Shown: positions 16,039 through 25,537, counted from the stretch's first letter. The stretch: DNA of 64,000 nt from Streptomyces sp. AJS327 (GCF_013450295.1 NZ_SKBR01000001.1:1686501-1750500), one strand, 5' to 3'. Numbers and translations are program-made. Notes: generated by a model not told the origin, from the sequence alone.

Positions 16039-16758
16039 ATGAGCACACTCCTGACAGCGGCCCAGGACGGTCTGAAGATCGACTGGACCCGCATGCCGAC
16101 CTACAACACCATCATGTCCCTTGCCGCGGGAGTCGGTCTGCTCCTGGTGGTGGCGCTGGGCTACCGGCTCCTGAAGGGCCAGCCCGTGGTCCCGGACGGC
16201 TGGGCGCTCGCCTTCGGGGCACTCGGGCTCCTCCTCTTCCTCACCGGGCTGCACATGACGCTCACCTGGCCGCTGGCCGGGCAGGGCTTCCCCTTCGACA
16301 ACATCATCTTCGGCGAACCCGCCCTCGGTTTCGGGGCGTTGCTCCTCGCCGCGGCGTTCTTCCTCTGGAAGCGCGGCACCGCGCTCGACGCCGTCCCCGA
16401 CCGCCAGCGGACCGTCGCCACCCTCACCGGGCCGATCTCGCTCCTCGTCCTCGGCTTGGGCCTGGCCTGCTTCGGTATCGCCGCCGCCGGATGGAAGTAC
16501 ACCCTCTTCGCCGCCCCTCCGGAGGAGCCCATCTCCGGTGAGTTCGCCGACCACCCCATGCTGGAGGCCAGCTTCATCTCCGGCCTGTACGTGCTGGTCG
16601 GCATCGGAGCGGTGCTCTTCCCCTTCGTGCTGAGACGCCCCCGCCGTCCCCTCGTCTGGATCGTGGGCGCCTGCTGGACCATCGCCGGGGTGGCCTTCCT
16701 CCTCTTCGGCGCGCTGAACTACTTCACCCACATCGGACTGATCGTCAACACCATGTGA
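16039..16758 (+). CDS. DUF981-like integral membrane protein
   Basis: 239 residues, mostly hydrophobic, with about six predicted membrane helices (for example AAGVGLLLVVALGYRLL, FGALGLLLFLTGLHMTLTW, SLLVLGLGLACFGIAAAGW, GLYVLVGIGAVLFPFVL). The GLHMTLTWPL segment and overall pattern resemble DUF981 proteins, whose function is unknown. The frame is open upstream to 15721, but that part overlaps the preceding gene and has no membrane character, so ATG 16039 is preferred although no good Shine-Dalgarno is visible. A strong hairpin follows. No functional link to its neighbours is evident. Confidence 0.7.
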   Translation: MSTLLTAAQDGLKIDWTRMPTYNTIMSLAAGVGLLLVVALGYRLLKGQPVVPDGWALAFGALGLLLFLTGLHMTLTWPLAGQGFPFDNIIFGEPALGFGALLLAAAFFLWKRGTALDAVPDRQRTVATLTGPISLLVLGLGLACFGIAAAGWKYTLFAAPPEEPISGEFADHPMLEASFISGLYVLVGIGAVLFPFVLRRPRRPLVWIVGACWTIAGVAFLLFGALNYFTHIGLIVNTM

Positions 16759-17179
16759 GACGACGGACGATGGATCCCGACGCGACCCACCGCACGGCGC
16801 CCCCGCCCCCGGGACGGGGGCGCCGTCGCGCGCGGACGCTCCGCCCCGGACGGCGGGCGAGACCGACGACGCGGCGCGCGGTGCCAAGTGCCTGGCACGC
16901 CCCGCGCACGCGGCGAGGGCCGGTCCCACGGAACGACGGAGCCGCGGCCGGAGCGCGAGTGTGGGCCAACCCCCCGCTCCGCAGCCGTCGTCGGGCACCT
17001 CCCGGCGCCGGGCACCGGCCGGAACCAGCACACCGCACGTACCGGGGGGAATCCCGGGCGGACGCGCACCCGTGTCGTCCCGTTCGCCGTGACCCCCGCA
17101 CGAGGCTCGTTGGAGGCCGTGAACGAACCGCGCGGACGATTGGCTATCGTCGAGCGGTGCGAACGAACGTGACCCTCGC
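16759..17179. other. Intergenic region before ktrB
   Basis: About 420 bases with no convincing gene. It holds the terminator hairpin listed separately and presumably the KtrB promoter. I looked for a c-di-AMP (ydaO) riboswitch because it controls Ktr genes in other bacteria, and did not recognise one. Confidence 0.5.
16794..16826 (+). terminator. GC-rich terminator hairpin
   Basis: Perfect 12-bp stem ACGGCGCCCCCG / CGGGGGCGCCGT with a 9-base loop, 36 bases after the DUF981-like gene. Confidence 0.7.
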
Positions 17180-18541
17180 GTGGTTCGGGAACGGCCTCCC
17201 GTGCTGAGGCGCCGTCCCCGGCTGCGGCATCCCGCGCAGGCCGTCGTACTGGGGTTCGCCACGGCGATAGCCTGCGGAACCCTCCTGCTGACGCTGCCCT
17301 CGGCCACCTCGGGTCCCGGCCGGGCCGGCCTCGTGGAGTCGCTGTTCACCGCGACCTCCGCGGTCTGCCTGACCGGGCTGGCGGTGGCGGACACCCCCAC
17401 CTACTGGAGCGGCTTCGGGCAGGCGGTGATCCTGGTCCTGATCCAGCTCGGCGGGCTGGGCATCATGACCTTCGCGTCCTTGCTGGTCATGCTGGTGTCG
17501 CGGCGTATGGGCCTGCGCGCCCGCATCACCGCGGCGACGGAGACCAAGACGCTGGGGCTGGGCGACGTCCGAGCGGTGGTCATCGGGGTGGTCAAGGCCA
17601 GCCTGGTGCTGGAAGCCGTCACGGCGCTGGCCCTGACCCTGCGATTCGGGTTCGGCTACGACACTCCCTGGCCCCGGGCGGTGTGGCTGGGCGTCTTCCA
17701 CGCCGTTTCGGCGTTCAACAACGCCGGGTTCGCGCTGTACTCCGACAGTCTGATGGGCTTCGCCACCGACCCGTGGATCTGCCTGCCCATAGGGTTCGCC
17801 GTCATCGCGGGCGGGCTGGGGTTCCCGGTCCTGTTCGAGCTGCGGCGCCGCTGGCACAGGCCCCGGAGTTGGTCCCTGCACACCAAGATCGTGATCTGGG
17901 CGAGTGGGGTCTTCCTCGTCGGCGGCAGCGCGTTCGTGACCGCGGTCGAGTGGAGCAACCCGGACACGCTCGGGTCGCTGGACACCCCGGGCAAGCTGCT
18001 CGTCGGCTGGTTCCAGGGGGTCATGCCGCGCAGCGCCGGGTTCAACAGCGTCGACATCGGCGCGATGAACCCGGCTAGCTGGCTGGGTATGGACGTGCTG
18101 ATGTTCGTCGGCGGCGCCAGCGCGGGCACCGCGGGCGGCATCAAGGTCACTACCTTCGCCGTACTGTTCTTCGTCCTGTACGCCGAGATTCGCGGTGAGG
18201 CCGCGGTCAACATCTTCCACCGGCGGCTGCCCGGGGACGTCCAACGCCAGGCGCTCACCGTGGTGTTGCTGTCCATGGCCGCCGTCGTCAGCACGACCCT
18301 GGTCATGATGCTCTCCACCGAACACAGCCTGGACCGCTCCCTGTTCGAGATCACCTCGGCCTTCGCCACCGTCGGGCTGTCCACCGGTATCACCGCCGAC
18401 CTGCCCGCCGCCCAGCAGATCATGCTGGTGGTGCTGATGTTCATCGGCAGGATCGGGCCGATCACCGTGGCCTCGGCACTCGCCCTGCGTAGCCGCGTCC
18501 GCATGTACGACCTGCCTGAGGAGCGACCCGTCATTGGCTAG
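17180..18541 (+). CDS. ktrB: KtrB/TrkH-family potassium uptake channel subunit
   Basis: About 453 residues, polytopic. The four pseudo-repeated pore loops with selectivity-filter glycines are visible: SAVCLTGLAV, FNNAGFALYS, MPRSAGFNSVD and FATVGLSTGIT. A glycine-rich GGASAGTAGGIKVTT intramembrane loop is also present. The product imports K+ (KtrB class, Na+-coupled in characterised members) under control of a cytosolic RCK ring. GTG 17180 is used; GTG 17201 is an alternative and neither has a clear Shine-Dalgarno. The stop overlaps the start of the KtrA gene by 8 bases, so the two are translationally coupled. Confidence 0.92.
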   Translation: MVRERPPVLRRRPRLRHPAQAVVLGFATAIACGTLLLTLPSATSGPGRAGLVESLFTATSAVCLTGLAVADTPTYWSGFGQAVILVLIQLGGLGIMTFASLLVMLVSRRMGLRARITAATETKTLGLGDVRAVVIGVVKASLVLEAVTALALTLRFGFGYDTPWPRAVWLGVFHAVSAFNNAGFALYSDSLMGFATDPWICLPIGFAVIAGGLGFPVLFELRRRWHRPRSWSLHTKIVIWASGVFLVGGSAFVTAVEWSNPDTLGSLDTPGKLLVGWFQGVMPRSAGFNSVDIGAMNPASWLGMDVLMFVGGASAGTAGGIKVTTFAVLFFVLYAEIRGEAAVNIFHRRLPGDVQRQALTVVLLSMAAVVSTTLVMMLSTEHSLDRSLFEITSAFATVGLSTGITADLPAAQQIMLVVLMFIGRIGPITVASALALRSRVRMYDLPEERPVIG

Positions 18542-19223
18542 GAAGCGTCAGCCCCAAGCCCGCCGCATCGCCCGGAGCGACTCCGCCGTCGTCATCGGCC
18601 TGGGCCGGTTCGGCCGGGCCGTGGCCCTGGAACTCGTCGACCAGGAGACCGAGGTCCTCGGCATCGACGAGGACCCGGAGGTCGTGCAGTCACTCTCCGG
18701 TTCCCTGACCCACGTGGTGCGCGCCGACTCCACCAAGGAGGAGGCCCTGCGCCAGCTCGCCGTCCACGAGTTCGACCGTGCCGTCGTCGCCGTCGGCAGC
18801 GATCTGGAAGCCAGCATCCTGACCGCCTCGCTGCTGATCTCCTTCGGCATCCGCGACGTGTGGGCCAAGGCCATCAGCGAGCCCCACGGCCGTATCCTCC
18901 GCCAACTCGGCGTCCACCACGTCGTCTACCCCGAGCACGACATGGGACAGCGCGTCGCCCACCTGGTCCGTGGCCGGATGATGGAGTACATCGAGTTCGA
19001 GGACGACTTCGCCATGGCCAAGACGAGGCCACCGGCCGCCTCGGTGGGCCGGCCCCTGAGCGACAGCGGCATCCGCTCCCGGCACGACGTCACCGTCGTC
19101 GCCATCAAACGCCCGGGCGAGGACTTCACCTACGCCACCGCTGACGCCGTGCTGACCGAACGCGACACCATCATCGTCGCGGGCCGCACCCGGGCGGTCG
19201 AGCGCTTCAGCGAACTCCAGTAG
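18534..19223 (+). CDS. ktrA: KtrA-family RCK regulatory subunit of potassium uptake
   Basis: 229 residues, the size of KtrA rather than the duplicated TrkA. The N-terminal RCK Rossmann fold has VIGLGRFGRAVALEL (GxGxxG), an acidic ribose-binding residue in LGIDEDPE, and VVRADSTKEEALRQL. The C-terminal part (about 150-229) matches an RCK_C domain (RPLSDSGIRSRHDVTVVAIK). It binds nucleotides (ATP/ADP or NAD) and gates KtrB. The start is TTG 18534, inside the ktrB stop region, so coupled translation is likely. Confidence 0.92.
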   Translation: MARKRQPQARRIARSDSAVVIGLGRFGRAVALELVDQETEVLGIDEDPEVVQSLSGSLTHVVRADSTKEEALRQLAVHEFDRAVVAVGSDLEASILTASLLISFGIRDVWAKAISEPHGRILRQLGVHHVVYPEHDMGQRVAHLVRGRMMEYIEFEDDFAMAKTRPPAASVGRPLSDSGIRSRHDVTVVAIKRPGEDFTYATADAVLTERDTIIVAGRTRAVERFSELQ

Positions 19224-19496
19224 GTCCTCCCCGCGACACGGTGGCGGGGCGCCGCCCGGACGGACGGAGGGTGGGCGGACACGGGGCGGCCGGTGCGCCC
19301 GCGATCGGCGGGCGCCCACGCTCCGCGGTTCGCAGGCGCCCGGCCAGGTGCTGAGCGGCTTCGGCCGCATCGCGGTCCCCCGGCGACCTCCGCGTCGCCC
19401 CGTCGAGCCGGGCGTCGCGGGTGTCACCGGGTTCTCCGGAGAGGCGGCCGGAGCCGTGGTGCCGGGTTCGACACGCCCCGTGGGGCGGCGAATCGC

Positions 19497-20402
19497 TTAG
19501 TCCACGTCGACCTTGGGGTTGGCCAGCGTGGTGTTGTTCGCGAGGGCCAGCAGCCGGTCCCGCGAGCCGTTGAACTTGTTGCGGTCGACGGGGCTGATGC
19601 CGCCGATGTTGCCCTTATCGGTGTACTGCCAGGCGGTCCAGGTCGGGAAGCCCGAGGGGATGGTGGGGCTGCCGGTGGTCCAGTGGGCGACCCAGAGCGG
19701 GGCCTTGTCCCTCATGCCGGTCCAGTTACCGGTGCAGGTGTTCCACCAGTTGGCCGTGGTGTAGATGACCATGTCACGGCCGGTGCGCTGCTTGTAGGTG
19801 GTGTAGAAGTCGTTGATCCAGGTGCGCATCGCGGCCTGGCCCACCCCGTGGCACTGCGAGCTGGAGCCGTTCTCGATGTCCAGCACGCCGGGCAGGGTGA
19901 GGTTGTCGGCGGACCAGGCTCCGCCGTTCTTCGCGAAGAAGTCGGCCTGTGCCGAGCCGCTCGACGAGGCGGGACGGGCGAAGTGGTAGGCACCCCGGAT
20001 GACCTTGTTGTTGTAGGCGCCGGTGTAGTTGGCGCTGAACTTCGGGTCCTTGTAGGTGGTGCCCTCGGTGGCCTTGATCCAGGCGAACTGGATGCCGTCG
20101 CCCTTCACCGAGCCCCAGTTGATGCTGCCCTGGTAGTGCGACACGTCGATGCCCTGGACGCCGCTGGTGTCCTTCGGGCCGACCTGGCGCTGCTCCTTGC
20201 CCGCCAGCTCCTGCTGGGCGCTGATGCCCATGTAGCCCTCGCCGAGCTGGTACTCGCCCTTCTCGCCCTTCTCCTCGACGGGCGGGGCGGCGAGGGAGGT
20301 CGCGGCGGTCGAGAGGGTCAGCGCGACCGCCGCGCCGACGACGCCGGTGGCCGTGGCGACCCTACGCGCGTAGAAACCGTGGTGGGGGGTTGGTCTCCGC
20401 AT
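19497..20402 (-). CDS. Secreted GH25 muramidase (lysozyme)
   Basis: 301 residues from ATG 20402, preceded by AGGAGG at 5 bases. The longer open frame upstream is rejected because this start gives a signal peptide: RRVATATGVVGAAVALTLST with an Ala-rich cleavage region near residue 39. The catalytic domain starts at GVQGIDVSHYQG (Asp86) and has the DxE pair in LPGVLDIENG (Asp175, Glu177), followed by WQYTDKG near the end. This is the Chalaropsis/cellosyl type common in Streptomyces, cleaving the MurNAc-GlcNAc bond of peptidoglycan, including O-acetylated forms. It is monocistronic and convergent with ktrA. Confidence 0.95.
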   Translation of the reverse strand: MRRPTPHHGFYARRVATATGVVGAAVALTLSTAATSLAAPPVEEKGEKGEYQLGEGYMGISAQQELAGKEQRQVGPKDTSGVQGIDVSHYQGSINWGSVKGDGIQFAWIKATEGTTYKDPKFSANYTGAYNNKVIRGAYHFARPASSSGSAQADFFAKNGGAWSADNLTLPGVLDIENGSSSQCHGVGQAAMRTWINDFYTTYKQRTGRDMVIYTTANWWNTCTGNWTGMRDKAPLWVAHWTTGSPTIPSGFPTWTAWQYTDKGNIGGISPVDRNKFNGSRDRLLALANNTTLANPKVDVD

Positions 20403-21075
20403 GTATGCCTCCTGGATTGCGTACTTGATGCAGACACGCCATAAATACTCGACGGTAAGGGCCGCGTGAAGACTCTGCCCGGCCCGCCTGTGGTCTGAAC
20501 CAGTTGCCGCGCCCGTGAGCTGGGAGACCCGCGCCCCGGCCGGGAAAGTTTCAACGTCCTTGGCGGTGCGGGCGGATGGCGAGACGGGCCGGGGGGGGGC
20601 GGGCCCAGGTGTGCCACGGCCACGCGACGGCCCGACGGCTTCACCCGCGTACGGGCGCGGTGGTCCGCCGATGGCTGCGCCGCGCCACGTACACCGGCAA
20701 CCACGCCTGAGGGAACGGAGGTTGGGGGAGTGGCGACCGGACGAGCCCCATCCGTGGGAACCGCGCCCCGCCCAGTCCGCGACGCCCGCTGACGGTGACC
20801 GGTCGCACACCTCCCGGTCCGCCCCCCCGAAAGCGGCCGCCGGAGCGGCGCGTCACCCGTGGACCGTCCGGCGCGGGGGCCAACCCACGGCAAAGGCGAG
20901 GAGGTTACCCGCCTCCTCGCCACGCTCAACGTATAGCGCACCGGGGGGCTTGCGGCAAGATCCCCGGTCTGCCCCAGAATCACCGATCGGCGCCGAAACC
21001 AGGCGCCCGAAACCAGGCGCCCGAAACCAGGCGCCGGAACTCAGGCGCCGGAACCGATGGAGCGGGTGACGCGAA
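20403..21075. other. Intergenic region between muramidase and glycosyltransferase
   Basis: About 670 bases with no convincing gene; open frames here have no family features. It must contain the divergent promoters for the muramidase (an A/T-richer stretch near 20430-20460) and the glycosyltransferase, plus the 14-bp tandem repeat listed separately. Confidence 0.55.
20995..21050 (+). repeat. Four 14-bp tandem repeats upstream of glycosyltransferase
   Basis: Units GAAACCAGGCGCCC, GAAACCAGGCGCCC, GAAACCAGGCGCCG and GAACTCAGGCGCCG lie head to tail and end 25 bases before the GTG start. The position fits the 5' leader or core promoter region. Confidence 0.85.
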
Positions 21076-22284
21076 GTGCGCGTGTTGTTGTCGACCTACG
21101 GGTCACGAGGGGACGTCGAACCGCTGGTGGGACTCGCGGTGCGGCTCCGGGAACGCGGCGCCGACGTGCGGGTGTGCGCACCGCCGGACGAGGACTCCGC
21201 GCGCCGACTCGACGGTGTGGGCGTGCCGTTGGTCCCCGTCAGCCAGTCGGCACGGGTGTGGACGAGGGCGGCCCCGCCCGCGTCGGACCTGCCCCGGCGC
21301 GCGGCCGAGGTGATCGCCGGGCAGTTCGAGGCGATCCCCGCTGCGGCCGAGGGCTGTGACGTGCTGGTGGCGACCGGCATGCTGCCCGCCGCGGCCGGAG
21401 CCCTGTCCGTGGCCGAGCTGCTGGGCGTCCCCTCCGTATCCGTCACCTTCCAGCAACTCACCCTGCCCGCGCCGCACCGCGGGCCACTGGCCTACCCGGG
21501 ACGGCCGCTCCCGCCGGAGACGACCGACAACCGGACGCTGTGGGAGCTGGACCTCCAGCACACCGACGCGCTGTTCGGCGAGGCGCTGCACACGAACCGG
21601 GCGGCCCACGGCCTGCGCCAGGTCACCCACGTTCGCGACTACGTCATCGGCGACCAGCCGTGGCTGGCGACGGACCCCGTCCTGGACCCCTGGCGGGAGA
21701 CGCCCGGCCTCGGCGTCGTCCAGACCGGCGCGTGGACCCCGCCGGACGAACGCCCCCTCCCCGCCGAGCTGTTGGCTTTCCTGGACGCCGGAACGCCCCC
21801 GGTGTACGTCGGTTTCGGCAGTATGCCGATGCACGCCGTGACGGACATCGCCCAGGTGGCCGACGCGGCGGTCCGCGCACACGGACGGCGCCTCGTCATC
21901 GGGCGCGGCTGGGCGGACCTGACGCTCGTCGACGGCCCGGACCGTCTTACCGTCGGCGAGGTCAACCACCAGGCGCTGTTCCGCCGGGTGGCCGCGGTCG
22001 TCCACCACGGCGGCGCGGGAACGACCACGACGGCCGCCCGCGCCGGCGCCCCCCAGGTGGTGGTTGCCCAGCTGGCGGACCAGCCGTACTGGGCTGGCCG
22101 GGTAGCGGAGTTGGGCATCGGCGCGGCGCACGACGGACCGGTACCGACCACCCGTTCCCTGTCGGTCGCCCTGGAGACGGCGCTGCGCCCCGAGACCCGC
22201 GTCCGGGCGGCCGCCGTGGCGGACACGCTCCGCACCGACGGGGCGTCGGTGGCCGCGAACCTGCTGCTCGACATGGCTGGTTGA
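21076..22284 (+). CDS. GT1-family glycosyltransferase (MGT/EryCIII-like)
   Basis: 402 residues with the two-domain GT-B layout. The N-terminal acceptor domain begins MRVLLSTYGSRGDVEPLVGL, the classic entry of bacterial natural-product glycosyltransferases. The C-terminal nucleotide-sugar domain has YVGFGSMP, then VNHQALFRRVAAVVHHGGAG near residues 297-316 and the PQVVVAQLADQPYWAGRV block. The family transfers (deoxy)sugars to polyketides, macrolides or lipids, or inactivates macrolides. No deoxysugar pathway genes are nearby, so it may act on a xenobiotic or a metabolite rather than decorate the PKS product. GTG 21076 is chosen because the fold starts there; the ribosome binding site is weak. 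Confidence 0.9.
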   Translation: MRVLLSTYGSRGDVEPLVGLAVRLRERGADVRVCAPPDEDSARRLDGVGVPLVPVSQSARVWTRAAPPASDLPRRAAEVIAGQFEAIPAAAEGCDVLVATGMLPAAAGALSVAELLGVPSVSVTFQQLTLPAPHRGPLAYPGRPLPPETTDNRTLWELDLQHTDALFGEALHTNRAAHGLRQVTHVRDYVIGDQPWLATDPVLDPWRETPGLGVVQTGAWTPPDERPLPAELLAFLDAGTPPVYVGFGSMPMHAVTDIAQVADAAVRAHGRRLVIGRGWADLTLVDGPDRLTVGEVNHQALFRRVAAVVHHGGAGTTTTAARAGAPQVVVAQLADQPYWAGRVAELGIGAAHDGPVPTTRSLSVALETALRPETRVRAAAVADTLRTDGASVAANLLLDMAG

Positions 22285-22429
22285 ACGGCAGCCGGGCGGC
22301 CCGGCGAGCGCGAGCCGTCAACTCCCGTGCCCACCACCCCGGTTCGCCGCCGCAGTCCCCCGACGCCACCAGCCGACGGTCACCGGGAGGCTGAGCCCCC
22401 CGGCGGGCGCACACGACACGGGCCCACGC

Positions 22430-23077
22430 CTACGTCCCCGTCAGCGGGGGCGGCGTGTGCCGTGGCCACGCCCGGCCCACCCGCTCCTCCACGGCCGCCC
22501 GGAACGCCTCCAGCAGGACGCAGCCGGGGTAGCTCCCGAACGTGACGTACCGCCAGCGGTGGTTGCACGACCAGTAGCTGACCACGCGTCGTTCCGTGCG
22601 GGCGAAGAACGCCGGGTTCCGGGCGATGAACTCCCCGTAGAGGCGGCGCTCGGGCGACCCCGGGGTGGAGAGCCCGGGAAGTCCCCGGCTGATGGCCTCG
22701 ATGATCTCCAGTACGTACTCGCCGGCCAGTCGCATGACGAACGGAACCACCCACGGCTCCCTAGACACCAGGATCCGCTCAAGATGGCGCTGGCGGACCA
22801 GACCGTCGTGGTGCCGCGAGTAGAGGCAGTGCAGGATCTCGCGCTGGGTGGCGGTCAGCCGCCCCCGCGGGCCGGTCTCCGGCTCCTCGTTGTAGAGGCG
22901 GGTGGGGATGGCGACCGTCTCGCCTTCCACCTCGACCTCGAACGGCGCGATCGGCGGGGACCCGGCGCCCGGCATGACCGCCAGGACGATCCGCACGTCA
23001 TCGATGAGCCCGGCCGGAAAGGCCGCCGTCAGCACGTCCGCGTCGCCCGCCGGATCCCGAAGTCCCCCCACCCCCAC
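22430..23077 (-). CDS. Hypothetical protein
   Basis: About 215 residues of unknown function. It has an acidic beta-rich N-terminal part (FEVEVEGETVAIPTRLYNEE), a helical middle (LTATQREILHCLYSRHHDG) and a conserved-looking C-terminus rich in aromatic residues (VVSYWSCNHRWRYVTFGSY). There is no signal peptide or membrane segment. GTG 23077 or GTG 23071 are the likely starts, with GGAGG upstream; the frame is open further but the extension looks non-coding. It is convergent with the glycosyltransferase and divergent from the EEP-domain gene. Confidence 0.6.
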   Translation of the reverse strand: MGVGGLRDPAGDADVLTAAFPAGLIDDVRIVLAVMPGAGSPPIAPFEVEVEGETVAIPTRLYNEEPETGPRGRLTATQREILHCLYSRHHDGLVRQRHLERILVSREPWVVPFVMRLAGEYVLEIIEAISRGLPGLSTPGSPERRLYGEFIARNPAFFARTERRVVSYWSCNHRWRYVTFGSYPGCVLLEAFRAAVEERVGRAWPRHTPPPLTGT

Positions 23078-23308
23078 GAGAGTAGGCGCACCTCCACGAC
23101 GGCGGGCGCCCAGCCCCCGTGCGGGGACCGCGAGCGAGTGGCTCCGCTCCGGGACCCGCATCGCCGCGACGAGGACCGGGCTTTGGGCGCTCGCGGAGAT
23201 CAACACAACGCGGCTGTAGGGGAGTTGTGAGTTTTCTGGAACGGAGGTGCTCACATTCCGACGTGCCTGTGCCACTCTGGCCCACACCCCCACAACGGAG
23301 GACCCCGC

Positions 23309-24259
23309 ATGTCGCGTTCCAGACGTAGCGCGTCAGTCCGCGTTTCAGTGAGTGCCGTGGCTGTCATGGCCGTCGCGGCCGTCACGGGAAGCGGCGTGGC
23401 CCAGGGCGCGCCGGAAACCACGGCCGCGCCCGAGCCGCTGGTGACCTACAACAACAACATCGAGAACATGGTGCCGGAGTCCTGCTCCGGTGACCGGTTC
23501 GATCGGCTCATCGAGTACGTCAAGAGCCAGCCCCGCAGTCCGGGAATCCTCACCGTGCAGCAGATCTCGGACTCCGAACAGCTGAAGGCCCTCACCAAGC
23601 GACTCTCCGACGAACTGCCCGGAACCTTCAAAGGGCGCATAGCGGTCGCCGATCCCGGTTCGATGGGCTACACCAGCAAGTGCGGCAAGTTGAAGAACCA
23701 GCAGACCAACGCCGTGATCTACCGAACCCAGCGGCTGACCCTGGAGGACGCCACCACGTGGCGGTCTGACGCCCCCCAGGGCGCCAAGGGCAAGTGCCGG
23801 AACCTCGAACCCACCGAGACCAGTCAGGACCGGGTGCACAACGTCGCCGTACGGCTGCGTGACACCGTCGAGAAGAAGGACGTCACCGTCGCCTCGATCC
23901 ACTGGCCGACCGCCAAGTGGAACGGTCCCGACTGCGCGTCCGAGAACATCAGGGAGGCGAACAGGGCGGTCGACAACCTGGGGGGCGATGTCAGGATCGT
24001 CGCCGGGGACGCGAACATCGACGTCGGTGTCGGCAACTGGTGGAGCAAGGCCCGCGGTTACGGCTTCGCCGACCCGATCGCCGAGAAGTGCGGCGGCCGG
24101 GATTGCCCCTCCCGGCACGACACGCTGAACAAACGCCGCGTCGACGTCCTGCTGGCCAAGAAGGCGAACGGATTCCGCGAGGTCGCGACGGTAACGGAGA
24201 AGATGGCGGGCGGTTCGTACTCCAACCACAGGGCCGTCACCGCCTACGTCATTCCCTGA
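23309..24259 (+). CDS. Secreted endonuclease/exonuclease/phosphatase (EEP) superfamily protein
   Basis: 316 residues; ATG 23309 preceded by GGAGG. The signal peptide reads VSVSAVAVMAVAAVTGSGVA with an AQGA cleavage region. The mature part has EEP-fold signatures: TYNNNIENM (metal-binding Asn region), TVQQISDSE, ASIHWPTAKW, IVAGDANIDVG (the GDxN motif) and YSNHRAVTA (the terminal SDH-like catalytic histidine motif, here SNH). Such proteins cleave phosphodiesters (nucleases, sphingomyelinases, phosphatases); the substrate here is unknown. The SDH aspartate is Asn here, which may lower activity. A strong hairpin follows the gene. Confidence 0.85.
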   Translation: MSRSRRSASVRVSVSAVAVMAVAAVTGSGVAQGAPETTAAPEPLVTYNNNIENMVPESCSGDRFDRLIEYVKSQPRSPGILTVQQISDSEQLKALTKRLSDELPGTFKGRIAVADPGSMGYTSKCGKLKNQQTNAVIYRTQRLTLEDATTWRSDAPQGAKGKCRNLEPTETSQDRVHNVAVRLRDTVEKKDVTVASIHWPTAKWNGPDCASENIREANRAVDNLGGDVRIVAGDANIDVGVGNWWSKARGYGFADPIAEKCGGRDCPSRHDTLNKRRVDVLLAKKANGFREVATVTEKMAGGSYSNHRAVTAYVIP

Positions 24260-24754
24260 CCGGGTGTGCGGCGCCGGGTTCCGCTCGGCCATGTCCCGGC
24301 GGGGCCGAGCGGGCCCAACCGGGCCGGACGCGGTGTCCAGGCGCGCCGGACGCGCGGCCGTCGGAGGCGACGGCTGGGCGGTGGCCCGTGCGCACGCGCC
24401 TTCGGGCACGGTCACGGCGAACCGGGGCAGAACCCCGGCGAACTGGCGTCACCGGCCCACTCGATCACGTCGGCGGAGCGCGACCGGACAGCGATGCGTG
24501 CCCGGCCCGAACGCCTCCACCCGGCGAAGCCATCCCTCCCGGCGGACCGTCCCCGGTACCGCCTGACCGTCCCTCCCAGCAAGCCAACTCCCGTACCCGA
24601 GCACGCACCTGGGGAACACGTCACCGACGGGCCGTCGGCCGCACACGAGGCTTCCGGCGACCCGCACCGACATCCCCTCCCGCAGACCGGGCGGCGCCCC
24701 GCGCGGCGCCGCCGGACACCGCACGTTCCTGTCCCCACTCCCTCTGGAGATCCC
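24260..24754. other. Intergenic region before M15 peptidase
   Basis: About 495 bases. It holds the terminator hairpin at 24281 and a second hairpin, GCCGTCG-gagg-CGACGGC at 24357-24374. The rest should contain the M15 gene promoter and leader. Open frames through it extend the peptidase frame but lack any family features. I checked for a ydaO-type riboswitch, known before some Streptomyces wall hydrolases, and could not recognise one. Confidence 0.5.
24281..24312 (+). terminator. Terminator hairpin after EEP gene
   Basis: Perfect 10-bp stem CCGCTCGGCC / GGCCGAGCGG with a 12-base loop, 21 bases after the stop codon. Confidence 0.7.
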
Positions 24755-25537
24755 ATGGCAAAGAGACGTTCCGGCACCATGCTGGCGGCGGCCGCCGCGG
24801 CCGTCCTCGGTATGACGTTCGCGATCCCCGCTTCCGCGGCCACCGGCGAGCCCACCCGAACCGCCCAGGCTTCCTCATCCGAGGTGGGGGCCGCCGACGC
24901 CTGCTACACGTGGAGCGGCACCCTGCGCGAGGGCTCCACCGGCGAAGCCGTGCGTCAGCTCCAGATCCGGGTGGCGGGCTACCCGGGCGCCGGCGCCGAC
25001 CTTGCCCTGGACGGCGTGTACGGCCCGGCCACCAAGGCCGCGGTGCAGCGCTTCCAGTCGGCCTACGGGCTCGAATCCGACGGCATCGCGGGACCCAACA
25101 CCTTCGCCAAGATCTACGCGTTGCAGGACGACGACTGTACGCCGGCCAACTTCACCTACGACGAGTTGAACAACTGCAACTCCGACTGGTCCGGCGGAAA
25201 GGTCTCGGCGGCCACCGCCAAGGCCAACGCCCTGGTCACAATGTGGAAGTTGCAGGCCATGCGGCACGCCATGGGCGACAAGCCGATCGTGGTGAACGGC
25301 GGCTTCCGCAGCGTGTCCTGCAACTCCAACGTGGGCGGCGCGGCCAACAGCCGCCATATGTACGGTCACGCGGCCGACCTGGGAGCGGGCTCGCAGGGCT
25401 TCTGCGCCCTCGCGCTCGCGGCCCGCAACCATGGTTTCGGTGAGATCCTCGGCCCCGGCTACCCGGGACACGACGACCACACGCATGTCGCGGGCGGTGG
25501 CGGTCAGTTCTGGTCCGCGCCCACCTGCGGAATGTGA
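24755..25537 (+). CDS. Secreted peptidoglycan-binding M15 (D-Ala-D-Ala carboxypeptidase-like) peptidase
   Basis: 260 residues; ATG 24755 with GGAGA upstream. Signal peptide at residues 1-29 (AAAAAAVLGMTFAIPASA). A peptidoglycan-binding type 1 domain spans about 58-118 (GSTGEAVRQLQIRV, LDGVYGPATKAAVQRFQ). The C-terminal peptidase M15_3-like domain carries the zinc motif SRHMYGHAAD (SxHxxGxAxD: His201, Asp208) and the second motif DDHTHV (His242/His244). It is likely a zinc-dependent peptidoglycan L,D- or D,D-peptidase acting outside the cell in wall remodelling. Six cysteines in the mature part may form disulfides. Confidence 0.93.
   Translation: MAKRRSGTMLAAAAAAVLGMTFAIPASAATGEPTRTAQASSSEVGAADACYTWSGTLREGSTGEAVRQLQIRVAGYPGAGADLALDGVYGPATKAAVQRFQSAYGLESDGIAGPNTFAKIYALQDDDCTPANFTYDELNNCNSDWSGGKVSAATAKANALVTMWKLQAMRHAMGDKPIVVNGGFRSVSCNSNVGGAANSRHMYGHAADLGAGSQGFCALALAARNHGFGEILGPGYPGHDDHTHVAGGGGQFWSAPTCGM

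Noticed and set aside
24260..24754. Possible ydaO/c-di-AMP riboswitch before the M15 peptidase
   Set aside because: This riboswitch controls some Streptomyces wall hydrolases, but I could not match its conserved core here; a covariance-model scan would settle it.
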